A DNA stretch of 64,000 bases from an uncultured Tateyamaria sp. (lineage in GTDB: Bacteria > Pseudomonadota > Alphaproteobacteria > Rhodobacterales > Rhodobacteraceae): NCBI GenBank assembly GCA_905480645.1, contig CAJQRC010000024.1, forward strand, positions 1-64,000, in the 5' to 3' direction. The notes under the pieces were generated by a model that saw only the letters and a program-made list of their open reading frames with translations, made no database searches and was not told where the DNA came from. A program made the position numbers and the translations under genes. Shown piece after piece: positions 28,295-39,378 of this stretch (position 1 is its first letter; each line of letters starts with the position of its first letter).

Positions 28295-29347
28295 ATGAAA
28301 GTAATCATTATTGGAGGTGGGATAATAGGGGCTGCTCTTGCACAGAATCTAAAATTAACAAATGCAGATGTCACTGTGATAGACATAGGTGGTGGTGCAA
28401 CAATAGCGTCTTTTGGGTGGTTAAACGCCAGTTTTTTTCTAAATCACGATCATTTCAAACTTAGGTTAGCAGGATTAGATGCTTGGCGACGTCTCGGTGT
28501 TCCGCTCACTTGGTCAGGTGCGCTATGTTGGGAAAAAAAAGGTAAAGCTTTAGAGGAACAGTTTCAGTCATTTGTAAAATTAGGTTATCATACTGAATTT
28601 ATTGATGAAAAATCATTTCTTGAGTTGGAACCGCATGTTTGTAGTCCTGGCCAGGCTATCAGGTTTGGTTCAGAAGGTGTGGCTGAGCCCAGAGAAACCA
28701 CGCAAGCTTTGCTGAGGGGAGTAAAGCGCCTCCGTGGCATAGAGGTGCTGGGTATCACAACTAAAGCAGGACATGTTACTGGGGTTGATACTGTTCAAGG
28801 TCAAATATTGGCTGATCGGGTAATAGTTGCGTCTGGCACTGGAAGCCCCTCTTTGTTGAAGTCTGTTGATGTTAAATTACCCATGCAACATAACTCTGGT
28901 GGAATAATGCGGACTGCTAGATTACCGGTAAGGCTTTCTCATGTCCTTGTCACTCCAGAGGGAGAAGTGAGGCAAGACAAAGATGGGTTTATTTGGACCC
29001 CAACCAAGGTACAGCATCACAAAATTACAACTGATAAAAATGAAAAAAAGCTAGAGCTGTTGGCCGATAAAGCAATAATAAGGCTCCGAAAATTATTACC
29101 CACCACAAAACTCATATGGGAAGAATTAATATCGTCCTCTCGACCTATTCCTAAAGACGGGCTCCCAGTTTTTGGTCCTGCAGGACCCGAAGGTCTATTT
29201 GTAGCTGTAACGCACTCTGGAATGACTTTAGCCGCTGTTATAGCAGAATTACTTTGTTCCCAAATATGTGATCGAAAGCTAAGTGATGATCAGGCAAATA
29301 TAGCTGTTAGCTATGATATAAACCGTTTTAAAAATAAATCGTTTTAA
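28295..29347 (+). CDS. FAD-dependent oxidoreductase (DadA/DAO type)
   Basis: This 350-aa protein starts at ATG 28295 with GGAGGG upstream. It opens on the dinucleotide-binding KVIIIGGGIIGAALAQNL and has the DAO-family GWLNASFF region, a basic middle, and the C-terminal FAD contact FVAVTHSGMTLAAVIAELL. Family members oxidise D-amino acids, glycine or sarcosine with FAD. The exact substrate cannot be read from the sequence. No electron-transfer partner is adjacent. Confidence 0.85.
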   Translation: MKVIIIGGGIIGAALAQNLKLTNADVTVIDIGGGATIASFGWLNASFFLNHDHFKLRLAGLDAWRRLGVPLTWSGALCWEKKGKALEEQFQSFVKLGYHTEFIDEKSFLELEPHVCSPGQAIRFGSEGVAEPRETTQALLRGVKRLRGIEVLGITTKAGHVTGVDTVQGQILADRVIVASGTGSPSLLKSVDVKLPMQHNSGGIMRTARLPVRLSHVLVTPEGEVRQDKDGFIWTPTKVQHHKITTDKNEKKLELLADKAIIRLRKLLPTTKLIWEELISSSRPIPKDGLPVFGPAGPEGLFVAVTHSGMTLAAVIAELLCSQICDRKLSDDQANIAVSYDINRFKNKSF

Positions 29348-29584
29348 TTCGAGATTTTGGAAAGATGATTTGCACTATTAAAATAATGTTCTGCAAAAGG
29401 CGTGATAATGCTTCAGGAATTCATTCAATGTGCGACTGCAACACATTCCTCCATTTAATCAATTTAATTCAGTATTACTGTGATGACAAAAAATTAAAGC
29501 TCTTTAATACAGGTATTTTTGCCATCCTTAGTTCTAAAAAATTTCATTATGAATGATTTTTTATAAATGCTGTAATTCTGCAAA

Positions 29585-31249
<1,665 letters not shown>

Positions 31250-31669
31250 TTATTTTTTAAAAGGTACGCCATATAATTCTAATCGATGACCGCGCAATTC
31301 GTAGCCTAACTTCTTAGCAATCTTTTCCTGCAGAGCTTCAATCTCGGAATCAACAAATTCTATCACCTCGCCAGAATTCATATCAATAAGATGATCATGG
31401 TGCTCACGCTTTGCATCTTCATAGCGAGCACGCCCGTCGCCAAATTCGAGTTTGTCCAAAATACCAGATTCTTCAAAAAGTTTTACAGTGCGATATACAG
31501 TTGCTATCGAAATGCCAGGATCTATGGCGTTAGCTCTATTGTATAATTCTTCCACATCAGGGTGATCTTCAGATGTTTCAAGGACCTGAGCAATAATTCG
31601 TCTTGGTTGAGTCATACGAAGTCCTTTGACTTCGCACCGAGTAGTTATGGTAAATTGTTTGTTGTTCAT
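31250..31669 (-). CDS. Fur-family transcriptional regulator (Fur/Mur type)
   Basis: The 139-aa protein has an N-terminal winged helix (LRMTQPRRIIAQVL, ISIATVYRTVKLFEESG) and a dimerisation domain with metal ligands in REHHDHLIDMNSGEVIEF. The CxxC pair seen in E. coli Fur after HHDHL is absent, as in alphaproteobacterial Fur/Mur proteins, which respond to manganese or iron. Irr-type heme motifs are not seen. It is divergent from the helicase gene by 66 bp. Confidence 0.88.
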   Translation of the reverse strand: MNNKQFTITTRCEVKGLRMTQPRRIIAQVLETSEDHPDVEELYNRANAIDPGISIATVYRTVKLFEESGILDKLEFGDGRARYEDAKREHHDHLIDMNSGEVIEFVDSEIEALQEKIAKKLGYELRGHRLELYGVPFKK

Positions 31670-31735
31670 GCAAGCACATTAACGAAAGTTCAGGTCAACG
31701 GCAATTGCGGTTGACGTCATCACTGGATAAGTCCA

Positions 31736-33007
31736 ATGGAAGTCATGAGTGATTTTGACATGATGAATTTGCCTGATGCACTGACTAAGCGTATCGCAGA
31801 GATGGGTTTAATAGATCCAACCCCTATTCAAGCTCAGGCAATACCTTATGCACTTAATGGTCGTGATGTAATTGGACTGGCTCAAACTGGCACTGGAAAG
31901 ACTGCAGCTTTCGGTATTCCTTTGATTGCCCAACTTATGTCGACTAATGAACGGGTCACACCAAAAACCGCGCGTGGTTTAATTTTGGCACCAACTCGTG
32001 AGCTTGCAGGGCAAATAGCTCAAGTACTTCGGGCTATGACGGATATGAAAGTGCAAATCGTTGTTGGAGGGGTATCAATCAATCCGCAAATTCAACGTTT
32101 ATCTAAAGGTGTTGATATATTAGTGGCAACACCAGGTCGATTGCTGGATCTAGTCGACCGTCGTGCTGTGCGGCTAGACTTGACAAATTTTTTAGTTTTG
32201 GACGAGGCAGATCAAATGCTAGATTTAGGATTTGTTCACGATTTGCGTAAAATTGCCAAAATGATGGGAGATGACCGTCAGACAATGCTGTTTTCTGCGA
32301 CTATGTCGAAACAAATGACAGAAATAGCGGCAAGTTATTTGCAAAACCCAAAACGGATAGAGGTTTCGCCGCCTGGAAAGGCCGCCGATAAAATTACTCA
32401 GGAAGTGCATTTCATCGCCAAAGCTGAAAAAACAACTTTCCTAATTGAATTAATTGCTAAACATCAAGAAGAACGAGCGCTTGTATTTACGCGCACGAAG
32501 CATGGTGCGGACCGTTTGACTAAAGCTTTGGATCGCGCAGGTTATAAAGTTGCAGCAATTCATGGAAACAAACGGCAGGGACAAAGAGATCGCGCTCTGG
32601 GTGCTTTCAAAGCTAGGGATATTTTAGTGTTAGTTGCAACGGATGTTGCTGCTCGTGGTTTAGATATTCCGGATGTTAAGCACGTATATAATTTTGAGCT
32701 TCCAAATGTGCCTGAGGCATATGTACATCGCATTGGCCGTACGGCACGTGCGGGTAAAGATGGCGCCGCGATCGCTTTTTGTGCGCCAGATGAAATTTCT
32801 CATCTCAAAGATATTCAAAAGATGATGAAAATTAGAATTCCGGTGGCATCTGGTCGATTATGGGATGACATACCTAATGCCAAATTGGCAAAAAGTGATG
32901 ACTATAACAAAGTCAAAGGTCGTCGAGGAGGAGGAGCAGAAAAAATGCCTGCCGCAAAAAATCGTCGTCGTCGGTTCAAGTCGAAGGGTGTAAAAAGTCT
33001 AGAATAA
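31736..33007 (+). CDS. DEAD-box RNA helicase (RhlE-like)
   Basis: The 423-aa protein has the Q motif (TPIQAQAIP), motif I AQTGTGKT, motif Ia PTRELAGQ, motif II as VLDEADQM, motif III SATM, motif V ATDVAARGLDIPDV and motif VI HRIGRTARAG. A basic tail (AKNRRRRFKSKG) probably binds RNA. The short tail and overall form fit RhlE, which remodels RNA in ribosome assembly and decay. ATG 31745 is an equally good start. Confidence 0.92.
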   Translation: MEVMSDFDMMNLPDALTKRIAEMGLIDPTPIQAQAIPYALNGRDVIGLAQTGTGKTAAFGIPLIAQLMSTNERVTPKTARGLILAPTRELAGQIAQVLRAMTDMKVQIVVGGVSINPQIQRLSKGVDILVATPGRLLDLVDRRAVRLDLTNFLVLDEADQMLDLGFVHDLRKIAKMMGDDRQTMLFSATMSKQMTEIAASYLQNPKRIEVSPPGKAADKITQEVHFIAKAEKTTFLIELIAKHQEERALVFTRTKHGADRLTKALDRAGYKVAAIHGNKRQGQRDRALGAFKARDILVLVATDVAARGLDIPDVKHVYNFELPNVPEAYVHRIGRTARAGKDGAAIAFCAPDEISHLKDIQKMMKIRIPVASGRLWDDIPNAKLAKSDDYNKVKGRRGGGAEKMPAAKNRRRRFKSKGVKSLE

Positions 33008-33401
33008 TTTGTTTGCTTGATATATAAGACATTCGTCTCAATAACAATTTATAGATTGACTTTGAAATAAAACATCCAATGTCTATTTGCTTAAAATGCA
33101 AACTTTGGAAAGTTAGTAGATATATCATTTTAAGCTACAAAGTTATTGCTTATCTCTATTTCACCACAGATATGAAAAATGCATTTGTTATTTTAGGAAA
33201 ATTAAGATTGTGATAATCTTTTTCTCGTTTTGAAATCTAAATTCTACTGAAAATAGAAGATTGTCGCTTATTAAAGGTGGATTTTTGGTGTCTTGAATTA
33301 ATATCGTATCTCAAAAATTAAGTATGAATTGAGTCTATAACCTAATGGAGAGATATGAGCGATAATTATTATTTTAATTTAGCAAGTCGTAATAAAACAA
33401 A
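33008..33401. other. 394-bp gap, no gene recognised
   Basis: Very AT-rich spacer between the helicase gene and the EamA transporter. No ORF, terminator or RNA motif could be supported. Confidence 0.4.
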
Positions 33402-34277
33402 ATGAACCGAAAAACTCATATAGATATGTTTGGTGTGGTAGCACTGATAGCTATAGCATTAAATTTTGGTCTTAATCAGATAGTTATTAAATTTTCGAAT
33501 GGGGGATTTCAACCACTTTTTATGGCTTGTCTAAGGTCTGCTGGGGCAGGAATAGTTTTGCTTATCTGGATGCGAATAAGAAAAATACCTTTTTTTTTAC
33601 CGCGTTCCAGTCTTATTTTTGGAGCATTGGCTGGAGTTTTTTTTGCACTTGAGTTCAGTCTTTTATTTACTGCTTTAGATTTGACTACCGTTTCAAGATC
33701 TTCAATTATTTTTTATTCAATGCCGGTATGGTTAGCTTTGATATTACACTTTGCTGTACCAGATGAAAAACTCTCAGTTCTCCGTTTCATTGGTTTATTG
33801 TTAGCAATGCTTGGCGTTTTTATTGCTCTTTTTGATAGGCAAGATGAGCAGGGTAATTTATTAGGAGATATCCTATCGCTTTTTGCTGCTTTGTGCTGGG
33901 CTGCTATTGCGCTGTTAGTGCGGATTACTCCGCTTAGTAAAATATCTGCTGAACAACAACTTCTATGTCAATTAGTGGTTTCTGCTCCAATTCTTTTGAT
34001 TATGTCACTCGGATACGGAACCCTTCTACGTGATGTTGAGTTTATCCATGTGATTGGATTAGCTTATCAAATCTTTGCCATTGCAAGTTTTGGATTTTTA
34101 TCTTGGTTCTGGCTCATGAAAAGATATCCAGTATCATTGGTGGCTTCTTTTAGTTTTCTTTCACCTGTTTTTGCAGTTTTACTAGGTTGGATCATTTTGG
34201 ATGAACAAATTGAGGTTACTATTTGGTTGGCGTTGGGATTAGTAGCTGCGGGGCTTTACTTGATAAATAGACGTTAA
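33402..34277 (+). CDS. EamA/DMT-family permease
   Basis: The 291-aa protein has ten hydrophobic segments in two similar halves, the two-EamA layout of drug/metabolite transporters. Typical sequences are SAGAGIVLLIWM after TM2, LLAMLGVFIALFD at the end of the first half, and AVLLGWIILDEQ near the C-terminus. Substrates vary widely in the family and are not predictable. Its 3' end overlaps the selO end by 4 bp. Confidence 0.88.
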   Translation: MNRKTHIDMFGVVALIAIALNFGLNQIVIKFSNGGFQPLFMACLRSAGAGIVLLIWMRIRKIPFFLPRSSLIFGALAGVFFALEFSLLFTALDLTTVSRSSIIFYSMPVWLALILHFAVPDEKLSVLRFIGLLLAMLGVFIALFDRQDEQGNLLGDILSLFAALCWAAIALLVRITPLSKISAEQQLLCQLVVSAPILLIMSLGYGTLLRDVEFIHVIGLAYQIFAIASFGFLSWFWLMKRYPVSLVASFSFLSPVFAVLLGWIILDEQIEVTIWLALGLVAAGLYLINRR

Positions 34278-35731
34278 GTTCCGCAAAAAGTTGCAGAAAT
34301 AATCTCAGTATTTTTTGGTTCTCGACATAAGTAATTTAAATCTTCAGGTAAGTTAAATGGACTGCTTAGTGCCTCTTGCAAATTTTCAAATGGTTTCATG
34401 TCTCCAGCTAAGGCAGCGTTTATCATCGCTTCAATCTGATGGTTTCGTGGAATGATTTGAGGGTTTGCCAATGTCATAATTGCTTCTGCATCTGACCCTT
34501 TCCGTAATGACCATTTCTTTTTCCAAATGCCAAAGCCATCTCGGTCTTTGAATAACTTGCTAGCTTGGTCATCTTTGAGGGCGTGAAAAATATTAGTGAA
34601 ATCTACACCATCGGCCTCCATAAGACGCAATAATTCTTCAATCAGATCTCGATCTTCTGGCTGTGTATCAGAAATACCAATTTTAGCACTAAACCGACGA
34701 AGCCAAGCACTTTGGATTTTATCTGGCAACGTATGTATAATTGCTGTTGCCTGCTCAAGAGCGGCCTCTTTATCGTCATATAGTTGGATGATAGCAGTTG
34801 CTAGCTGAGCCATATTCCAGATTGTTATTCGTGATTGATTACCATAGGCGTAACGGCCAGTTTTGTCTATTGATGAAAAAACCCGCATCTCATCGTACGC
34901 ATCCATAAATGCGCACGGTCCATAGTCGATGGTCTCACCAGATATTGTACAGTTATCCGTATTCATCACACCATGAATGAAACCTACAGACATCCAGGAA
35001 GTGACCAATTCCACATGCGCGCTACAGACTGCTGATAAAAACTCCATGGGATCATTAGCTTGAGGGTAATGGCGAGATATTGCATAGTCAGTAAGGACCT
35101 GTAATGCCTCTGTATCACCACGATGTGCAAAAACCTGAAATGTTCCAACTCTCAAGTGACTTGAAGCCGTGCGTGTCAATATGGCTCCAGGTAACCCACC
35201 TTGCTCCCGATAAACAAGTTCTCCCGTTCCTACCGCGGCCAAAGCACGAGTGGTTGGAATCCGCAATTTGTGCATAGCCTCTGAAATTAAATATTCTCTC
35301 AGTACAGGACCAAGCCAAGCGCGACCATCACCCATCCGGGAATATTTAGTTGGTCCACTTCCTTTAAGTTGTATATCGTGGCGTTTTCCATTTTGGCCAA
35401 TCACTTCACCCAACAAAATTGCGCGGCCGTCGCCGAGCTGTGGGTTAAAGCTACCAAACTGATGCCCACAATATAATTGTGCTATTGGCTCAGCCCCATC
35501 GGGAATAATATTGCCTGAAAAAACATCTACATTCTCACCTCTAATGTTGAGTGAAGAAGCAAGTGATGTGTTCCAAGCTATAGTTAGTGGTTCCGTTACG
35601 GGTGTGGGAGCTTGTCGCGAAAAAAAATGCTCTGGCAGTTTTGTGTAGGTGTTATTAAATGGAATAATTAATATAGACATTTTTTTTAAATAGGCTGTCA
35701 TTGGTTTGAAAGCCAGTGATCCTTTTGTCAT
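34274..35731 (-). CDS. selO: Protein adenylyltransferase SelO (YdiU/UPF0061)
   Basis: SelO is a pseudokinase that transfers AMP from ATP to hydroxyl side chains, linked to redox stress. The 485-aa frame holds LYCGHQFGSFNPQLGDGRAI, LKGSGPTKYSRMGDGRAWLG, the HGVMNTDNCTISGETIDYGPC catalytic/metal region and a C-terminal PRNHQIEAMI. The first family-like residues are IPFNNTYTKLPEHFF, so the real start may be the ATG at 35680; I keep the long frame because no ribosome site decides. Some SelO proteins carry selenocysteine near the end; here CREPKNTE and a final CGT use ordinary codons. Confidence 0.93.
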   Translation of the reverse strand: MTKGSLAFKPMTAYLKKMSILIIPFNNTYTKLPEHFFSRQAPTPVTEPLTIAWNTSLASSLNIRGENVDVFSGNIIPDGAEPIAQLYCGHQFGSFNPQLGDGRAILLGEVIGQNGKRHDIQLKGSGPTKYSRMGDGRAWLGPVLREYLISEAMHKLRIPTTRALAAVGTGELVYREQGGLPGAILTRTASSHLRVGTFQVFAHRGDTEALQVLTDYAISRHYPQANDPMEFLSAVCSAHVELVTSWMSVGFIHGVMNTDNCTISGETIDYGPCAFMDAYDEMRVFSSIDKTGRYAYGNQSRITIWNMAQLATAIIQLYDDKEAALEQATAIIHTLPDKIQSAWLRRFSAKIGISDTQPEDRDLIEELLRLMEADGVDFTNIFHALKDDQASKLFKDRDGFGIWKKKWSLRKGSDAEAIMTLANPQIIPRNHQIEAMINAALAGDMKPFENLQEALSSPFNLPEDLNYLCREPKNTEIISATFCGT

Positions 35732-35932
35732 TAGCTCTTGGTTGTTGTGAAAACTTGACGCATGAGCAAGTATTAATGATATTTATATTTAAATCACTAC
35801 AATAGAGGCTGCTTATTTAAGTGATTATAAACGACGCATGTATTTGAACATCAAATTTTACTTAAAACAAATTTAAATTATATGTTAATTATTAGAAATA
35901 ATACGTGTATGAAATAGCAGTAGCCTGAAAAT

Positions 35933-36388
35933 TTAAAGTATTTTTTTCATTATTTGAAAATTTTTGTCTAATATAAAACCCTTACTTTCGTAAATTTTGA
36001 CAATTTCAGAATTTTCTTTGCTGACTTTAGCATGAAGTCCCTTAAGCCCCGCCCCTAACAAAGCTTTAGGTAACGATGTGAGCACTTCTCCAGCGATGCC
36101 GCGTCGTCGTACGTTCGGCCTGACATAGATTTCATCAATCCAACCATCCATACCGCCTAATTTTATAGACCAACTGAAAGTTATAATAATGTAACCTATT
36201 GGAGCTTTGGGTGGACCGATAAGGTATGCTGCACCCTGTGGTATGCCTTGCAGAAGTGATCGTACAGCGGCATGGCATTCCTTACTGTTAATGGTTAATT
36301 TTGCTTCGTCGTGGTAAGCATTAACCAGCGGTAAAATATGGTTGAAGTGTTCTAGTTTTGCGAGAGTTAAAGCTGCACTCATTTGCAT
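35933..36388 (-). CDS. GNAT-family N-acetyltransferase
   Basis: The 151-aa protein has the acetyl-CoA-binding motif VRPNVRRRGIAGEVL preceded by a strand (GGMDGWIDEIYV), and the KIYESKGF motif near the end. The fold is GNAT; the acceptor is unknown. It starts at M1 or M3. Nothing nearby hints at a substrate. Confidence 0.88.
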   Translation of the reverse strand: MQMSAALTLAKLEHFNHILPLVNAYHDEAKLTINSKECHAAVRSLLQGIPQGAAYLIGPPKAPIGYIIITFSWSIKLGGMDGWIDEIYVRPNVRRRGIAGEVLTSLPKALLGAGLKGLHAKVSKENSEIVKIYESKGFILDKNFQIMKKIL

Positions 36389-36990
36389 CGCTCCATATTT
36401 AATCTGTCTTGTTGAGTTTATGAGTTATTTAATATTTCAGTTTATTTGTAATTAGATTTAATTCTGAAAATGGTGTGAAAAAGCTGTCGCATCCATGCTA
36501 TTTTAATCTTAAAAAACGCAAAATAAATTTGCAGAGTTAAGAAAAATCATATGATTGCAATGAAGTGAGTAAGCTTGGCTGGTTAAATACAAATTATTTA
36601 CCCTAACTATTCAACTTTTAGTATTTAGATATCTTAAATATTTTATTGGAGGGAACATGGTTTATGACTGAGATATCTTAATTTGTCTCCTTCAAGTTCT
36701 CACCTACTAAATTTAAATGCTTAAAATTTGTGTAAGAGACCTCAGCACAATTCTTTTTTAAAAATATCCATAATAATTACTTAATAAAACCAATGGTGAA
36801 TTTTCCAAAAATTACCAAAAAGGGTGTTATGTTGATGTCTCTGTAAAGCTATTTCTTTTCGTATTAGGCAGATTGCTATAACCTAGCCTTATGAAAATTA
36901 AAAACCAACCCAACGCACAGAGTTATTAATCTGTATTTTGACCTACAATAAAAACGTCAAAGATTTTGCGACTATAATAGATTAAATGAC
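36389..36990. other. 602-bp gap containing repeat copy 2
   Basis: AT-rich spacer upstream of the GNAT gene. Apart from the repeat at 36736-36841 it shows no coding frame. The bases directly before the repeat are equally AT-rich. Confidence 0.5.
36736..36841. repeat. Dispersed 105-bp MITE-like element, copy 2
   Basis: This copy begins GAGACCTCA and ends TGATGTCTC, one mismatch from perfect inverted ends. The interior matches copy 1 (27700-27804) over most of its length, with the strongest block at AATTTTCCAAAAAT-ACCAAAA. Differences are mostly single bases, so the copies are old or under some constraint. Confidence 0.75.
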
Positions 36991-37932
36991 TTACAGCCGT
37001 GCAAGACGTTCGGTTAAAAGCTTGAAAAAACCTTCTGAATCCAAATCCCCTATAAATAAAGCATTTTTGGGACGGTCTGTAACCCCCCACCAATCTGCGA
37101 CGGTCATTCCCATTGTTAACTCTGAAGCAGTTTCAACCATAACATTTATATGGCGACCCACAAAAAGATCAGGATTTATAAGATATGCAGTTACACAAGG
37201 ATCATGCAATGGCGCGCCGGCGGAACCGTATTTTTCTTTGTCAAATCGTTCAAAAAAGTCGGTCATTTGAGCTACTGCTACGCCAACCGGTGTGCCTAAA
37301 GCACGGAAGGCGTCATTTCTTGCTTTGGTAACCAGTGCCTTGTGAGTGACATCTAGAGGTAATACAGTAATATCTAGATTAGATTTAAAAACAATATCAG
37401 CAGCTTCCGGGTCTACATAAATGTTAAATTCGGCCGTTGGAGTTATATTACCTACTTCGAAATAAGCTCCTCCCATTAAGACAATCTGTTGTACTTTTTC
37501 AATGATATCGGGAGCTTTCAGGAAAGCACTAGCGATATTAGTTAATGGTCCAAGAGGGCACAAAGTCACAGTTTTGTTTGTTTCTGCGCGCAAGGTATTA
37601 ATTATGAAATCAACAGCATGTTCTGCTTGAATTTGCATTTTAGGTTCGGGCAGAGATGGACCGTCAAGCCCTGTTTTCCCATGAACATGCTCTGCTGTTA
37701 TCAGCCGTCGCTGTAATGGTTTATGGCAACCGGCATAAACAGGCATATCAAAAGCACCCGCTAGCTCACAAATTGTAAGAGAGTTTTTTACCGTTAAATC
37801 CAATGGTACATTACCCGCCACAACCGTTATGCCCAGAACTTCTATTTCCTCCGGGCTGGCCAGAGCTAATAATATAGCAACAGCATCGTCTTGGCCTGGA
37901 TCAGTGTCTATGATGACTTTACGTTTGACCAT
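36991..37932 (-). CDS. Inosine-uridine-type nucleoside hydrolase
   Basis: The 313-aa protein has the calcium-binding DTDPGQDDAVAILLAL at the N-terminus, LGITVVAGNV, LCPLGPLTNIASA and MGGAYFEVGNITPTAEFNIYVDPEAAD, all hallmarks of the IUNH family. C-terminal LHDPCVTAYLI supplies the catalytic His and last metal Asp. It splits ribonucleosides into base and ribose for salvage. The exact base preference is not readable. Confidence 0.93.
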   Translation of the reverse strand: MVKRKVIIDTDPGQDDAVAILLALASPEEIEVLGITVVAGNVPLDLTVKNSLTICELAGAFDMPVYAGCHKPLQRRLITAEHVHGKTGLDGPSLPEPKMQIQAEHAVDFIINTLRAETNKTVTLCPLGPLTNIASAFLKAPDIIEKVQQIVLMGGAYFEVGNITPTAEFNIYVDPEAADIVFKSNLDITVLPLDVTHKALVTKARNDAFRALGTPVGVAVAQMTDFFERFDKEKYGSAGAPLHDPCVTAYLINPDLFVGRHINVMVETASELTMGMTVADWWGVTDRPKNALFIGDLDSEGFFKLLTERLARL

Positions 37933-38159
37933 TGTAACCTCTCAAAAGTGACAGAAATAGAAAGCTATTTTAGTTGAAATCAATCATACAGCGCTTCAAC
38001 AACTTTGTGTATGAAATACTAGACAAATTGGTCGTTATTGGTTCTAAATATATTTAGATCTGCATACGATTATCGCTGAAAGAATTTCAGCTAATTTTAT
38101 TCCCTTTTTTAGTAGAAGTATGCTGGGAATTACGAACTAATTATATCTTATGAAGCTTT

Positions 38160-38993
38160 TTATTTTTGTTTTTCTTTTTCAACCATTTTAGCATCATTCC
38201 AAAGATCATCCATTTCCTCCAGCGTACTATCTTCTGGTTTTTTACCCATCTGAGAGAGAGCATATTCGATTGAATTGAACCGTCGGACGAATTTAGCATT
38301 TGTGCGTCGAAGTGCTTCTTCAGGATCAATATTGAGGTGACGAGAAAGATTGGCAATTACAAATAAAAGATCACCCATTTCATCGATCATGTTATCCTTA
38401 TTAAGGGTTTCCCGGGCTTCGATCAGTTCGGCAGACTCTTCGCTGATTTTGGCAAGCACATGATCAGTATTCGGCCAATCAAAACCCACACGTGCAGCCC
38501 TTTTTTGAAGCTTTAGTGCGCGTGTCAGAGCTGGTAAATTTGATGCTATGCCGTCTAGAACACCAATATGTTTTTTAGTTGAACGCTCTTCAGCTTTAAT
38601 ATTTTCCCAATCGTCAATCTGTTGTTCCACCGATTTTTCTCGACTTTCACTTCCAAAAACATGCGGATGCCTTGCAATCATTTTATTTGAAATATTAGTA
38701 ATTATTGTTTGAAAAGTGAAATACCCAGCCTCTTCGCCTATTGTAGCGTGGTAGACTGACTGTAGCAATAAATCACCCAGTTCACCCTCGAGATCATTCC
38801 AATCACTGCGTTCAACGGCGTCAGCCACCTCGTACGCTTCCTCAATGGTATAAGACGCTATGGTTTTAAAAGTTTGCTTAATATCCCAAGGGCATCCTGT
38901 GTCTGGATCACGTAGGCGGCGCATAATTTCTAAAAGCCGTTCGATTCCCGCGCTTTGATCGTCTACTAGGTTTGAGGTTTGCCTTGCGTCCAT
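38160..38993 (-). CDS. mazG: Nucleoside triphosphate pyrophosphohydrolase MazG
   Basis: The 277-aa protein has two MazG repeats. The first has RDPDTGCPWDIKQT, TIEEAYEVADAVE and LEGELGDLLLQSVYH; the second has KISEESAELIEA and IDEMGDLLFVIANLSRHL. The EExxE and D residues bind magnesium. MazG removes aberrant NTPs and affects ppGpp. The length is standard for the two-domain type. Confidence 0.95.
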   Translation of the reverse strand: MDARQTSNLVDDQSAGIERLLEIMRRLRDPDTGCPWDIKQTFKTIASYTIEEAYEVADAVERSDWNDLEGELGDLLLQSVYHATIGEEAGYFTFQTIITNISNKMIARHPHVFGSESREKSVEQQIDDWENIKAEERSTKKHIGVLDGIASNLPALTRALKLQKRAARVGFDWPNTDHVLAKISEESAELIEARETLNKDNMIDEMGDLLFVIANLSRHLNIDPEEALRRTNAKFVRRFNSIEYALSQMGKKPEDSTLEEMDDLWNDAKMVEKEKQK

Positions 38994-39378
38994 TGCATTC
39001 TCATTAAATTTAGTGGTTTGTTCAGTTGACTCTTAAGACTATAAACAGTCCACATTGCATTAATATAAGGTATAGAAAAATTAAATGGAAATATCTGAAT
39101 TCTTTTACATGTTCATCTCGATAAAAGTAAGCCTCGTTACATAAGGATGCAAAGAATATTATGATTATAAATCATTTAGATAATTTAAATAACCGCGATG
39201 GAACTCGTATTGACTTTACCTATGTCGCCAATATTTTATTAAATTTAATTATTCAGAGAAATACGATTAAAAGTTGCTATTTCGCCAACTCTAAAAATAA
39301 TATCAGAGGCTTTTTCCATTCATTTAATCTGCAACTTTCCAGCCCCAATCTAAATAACATCTTTCTGGTAGATAGCTA
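38994..39378. other. 385-bp gap upstream of the agmatinase gene
   Basis: A 72-codon frame (39161-39379) ends exactly at the agmatinase start. Its composition follows the AT-rich background and it matches nothing I know, so I do not call it a gene. The rest holds the two divergent promoter regions, which I cannot pinpoint. Confidence 0.35.
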
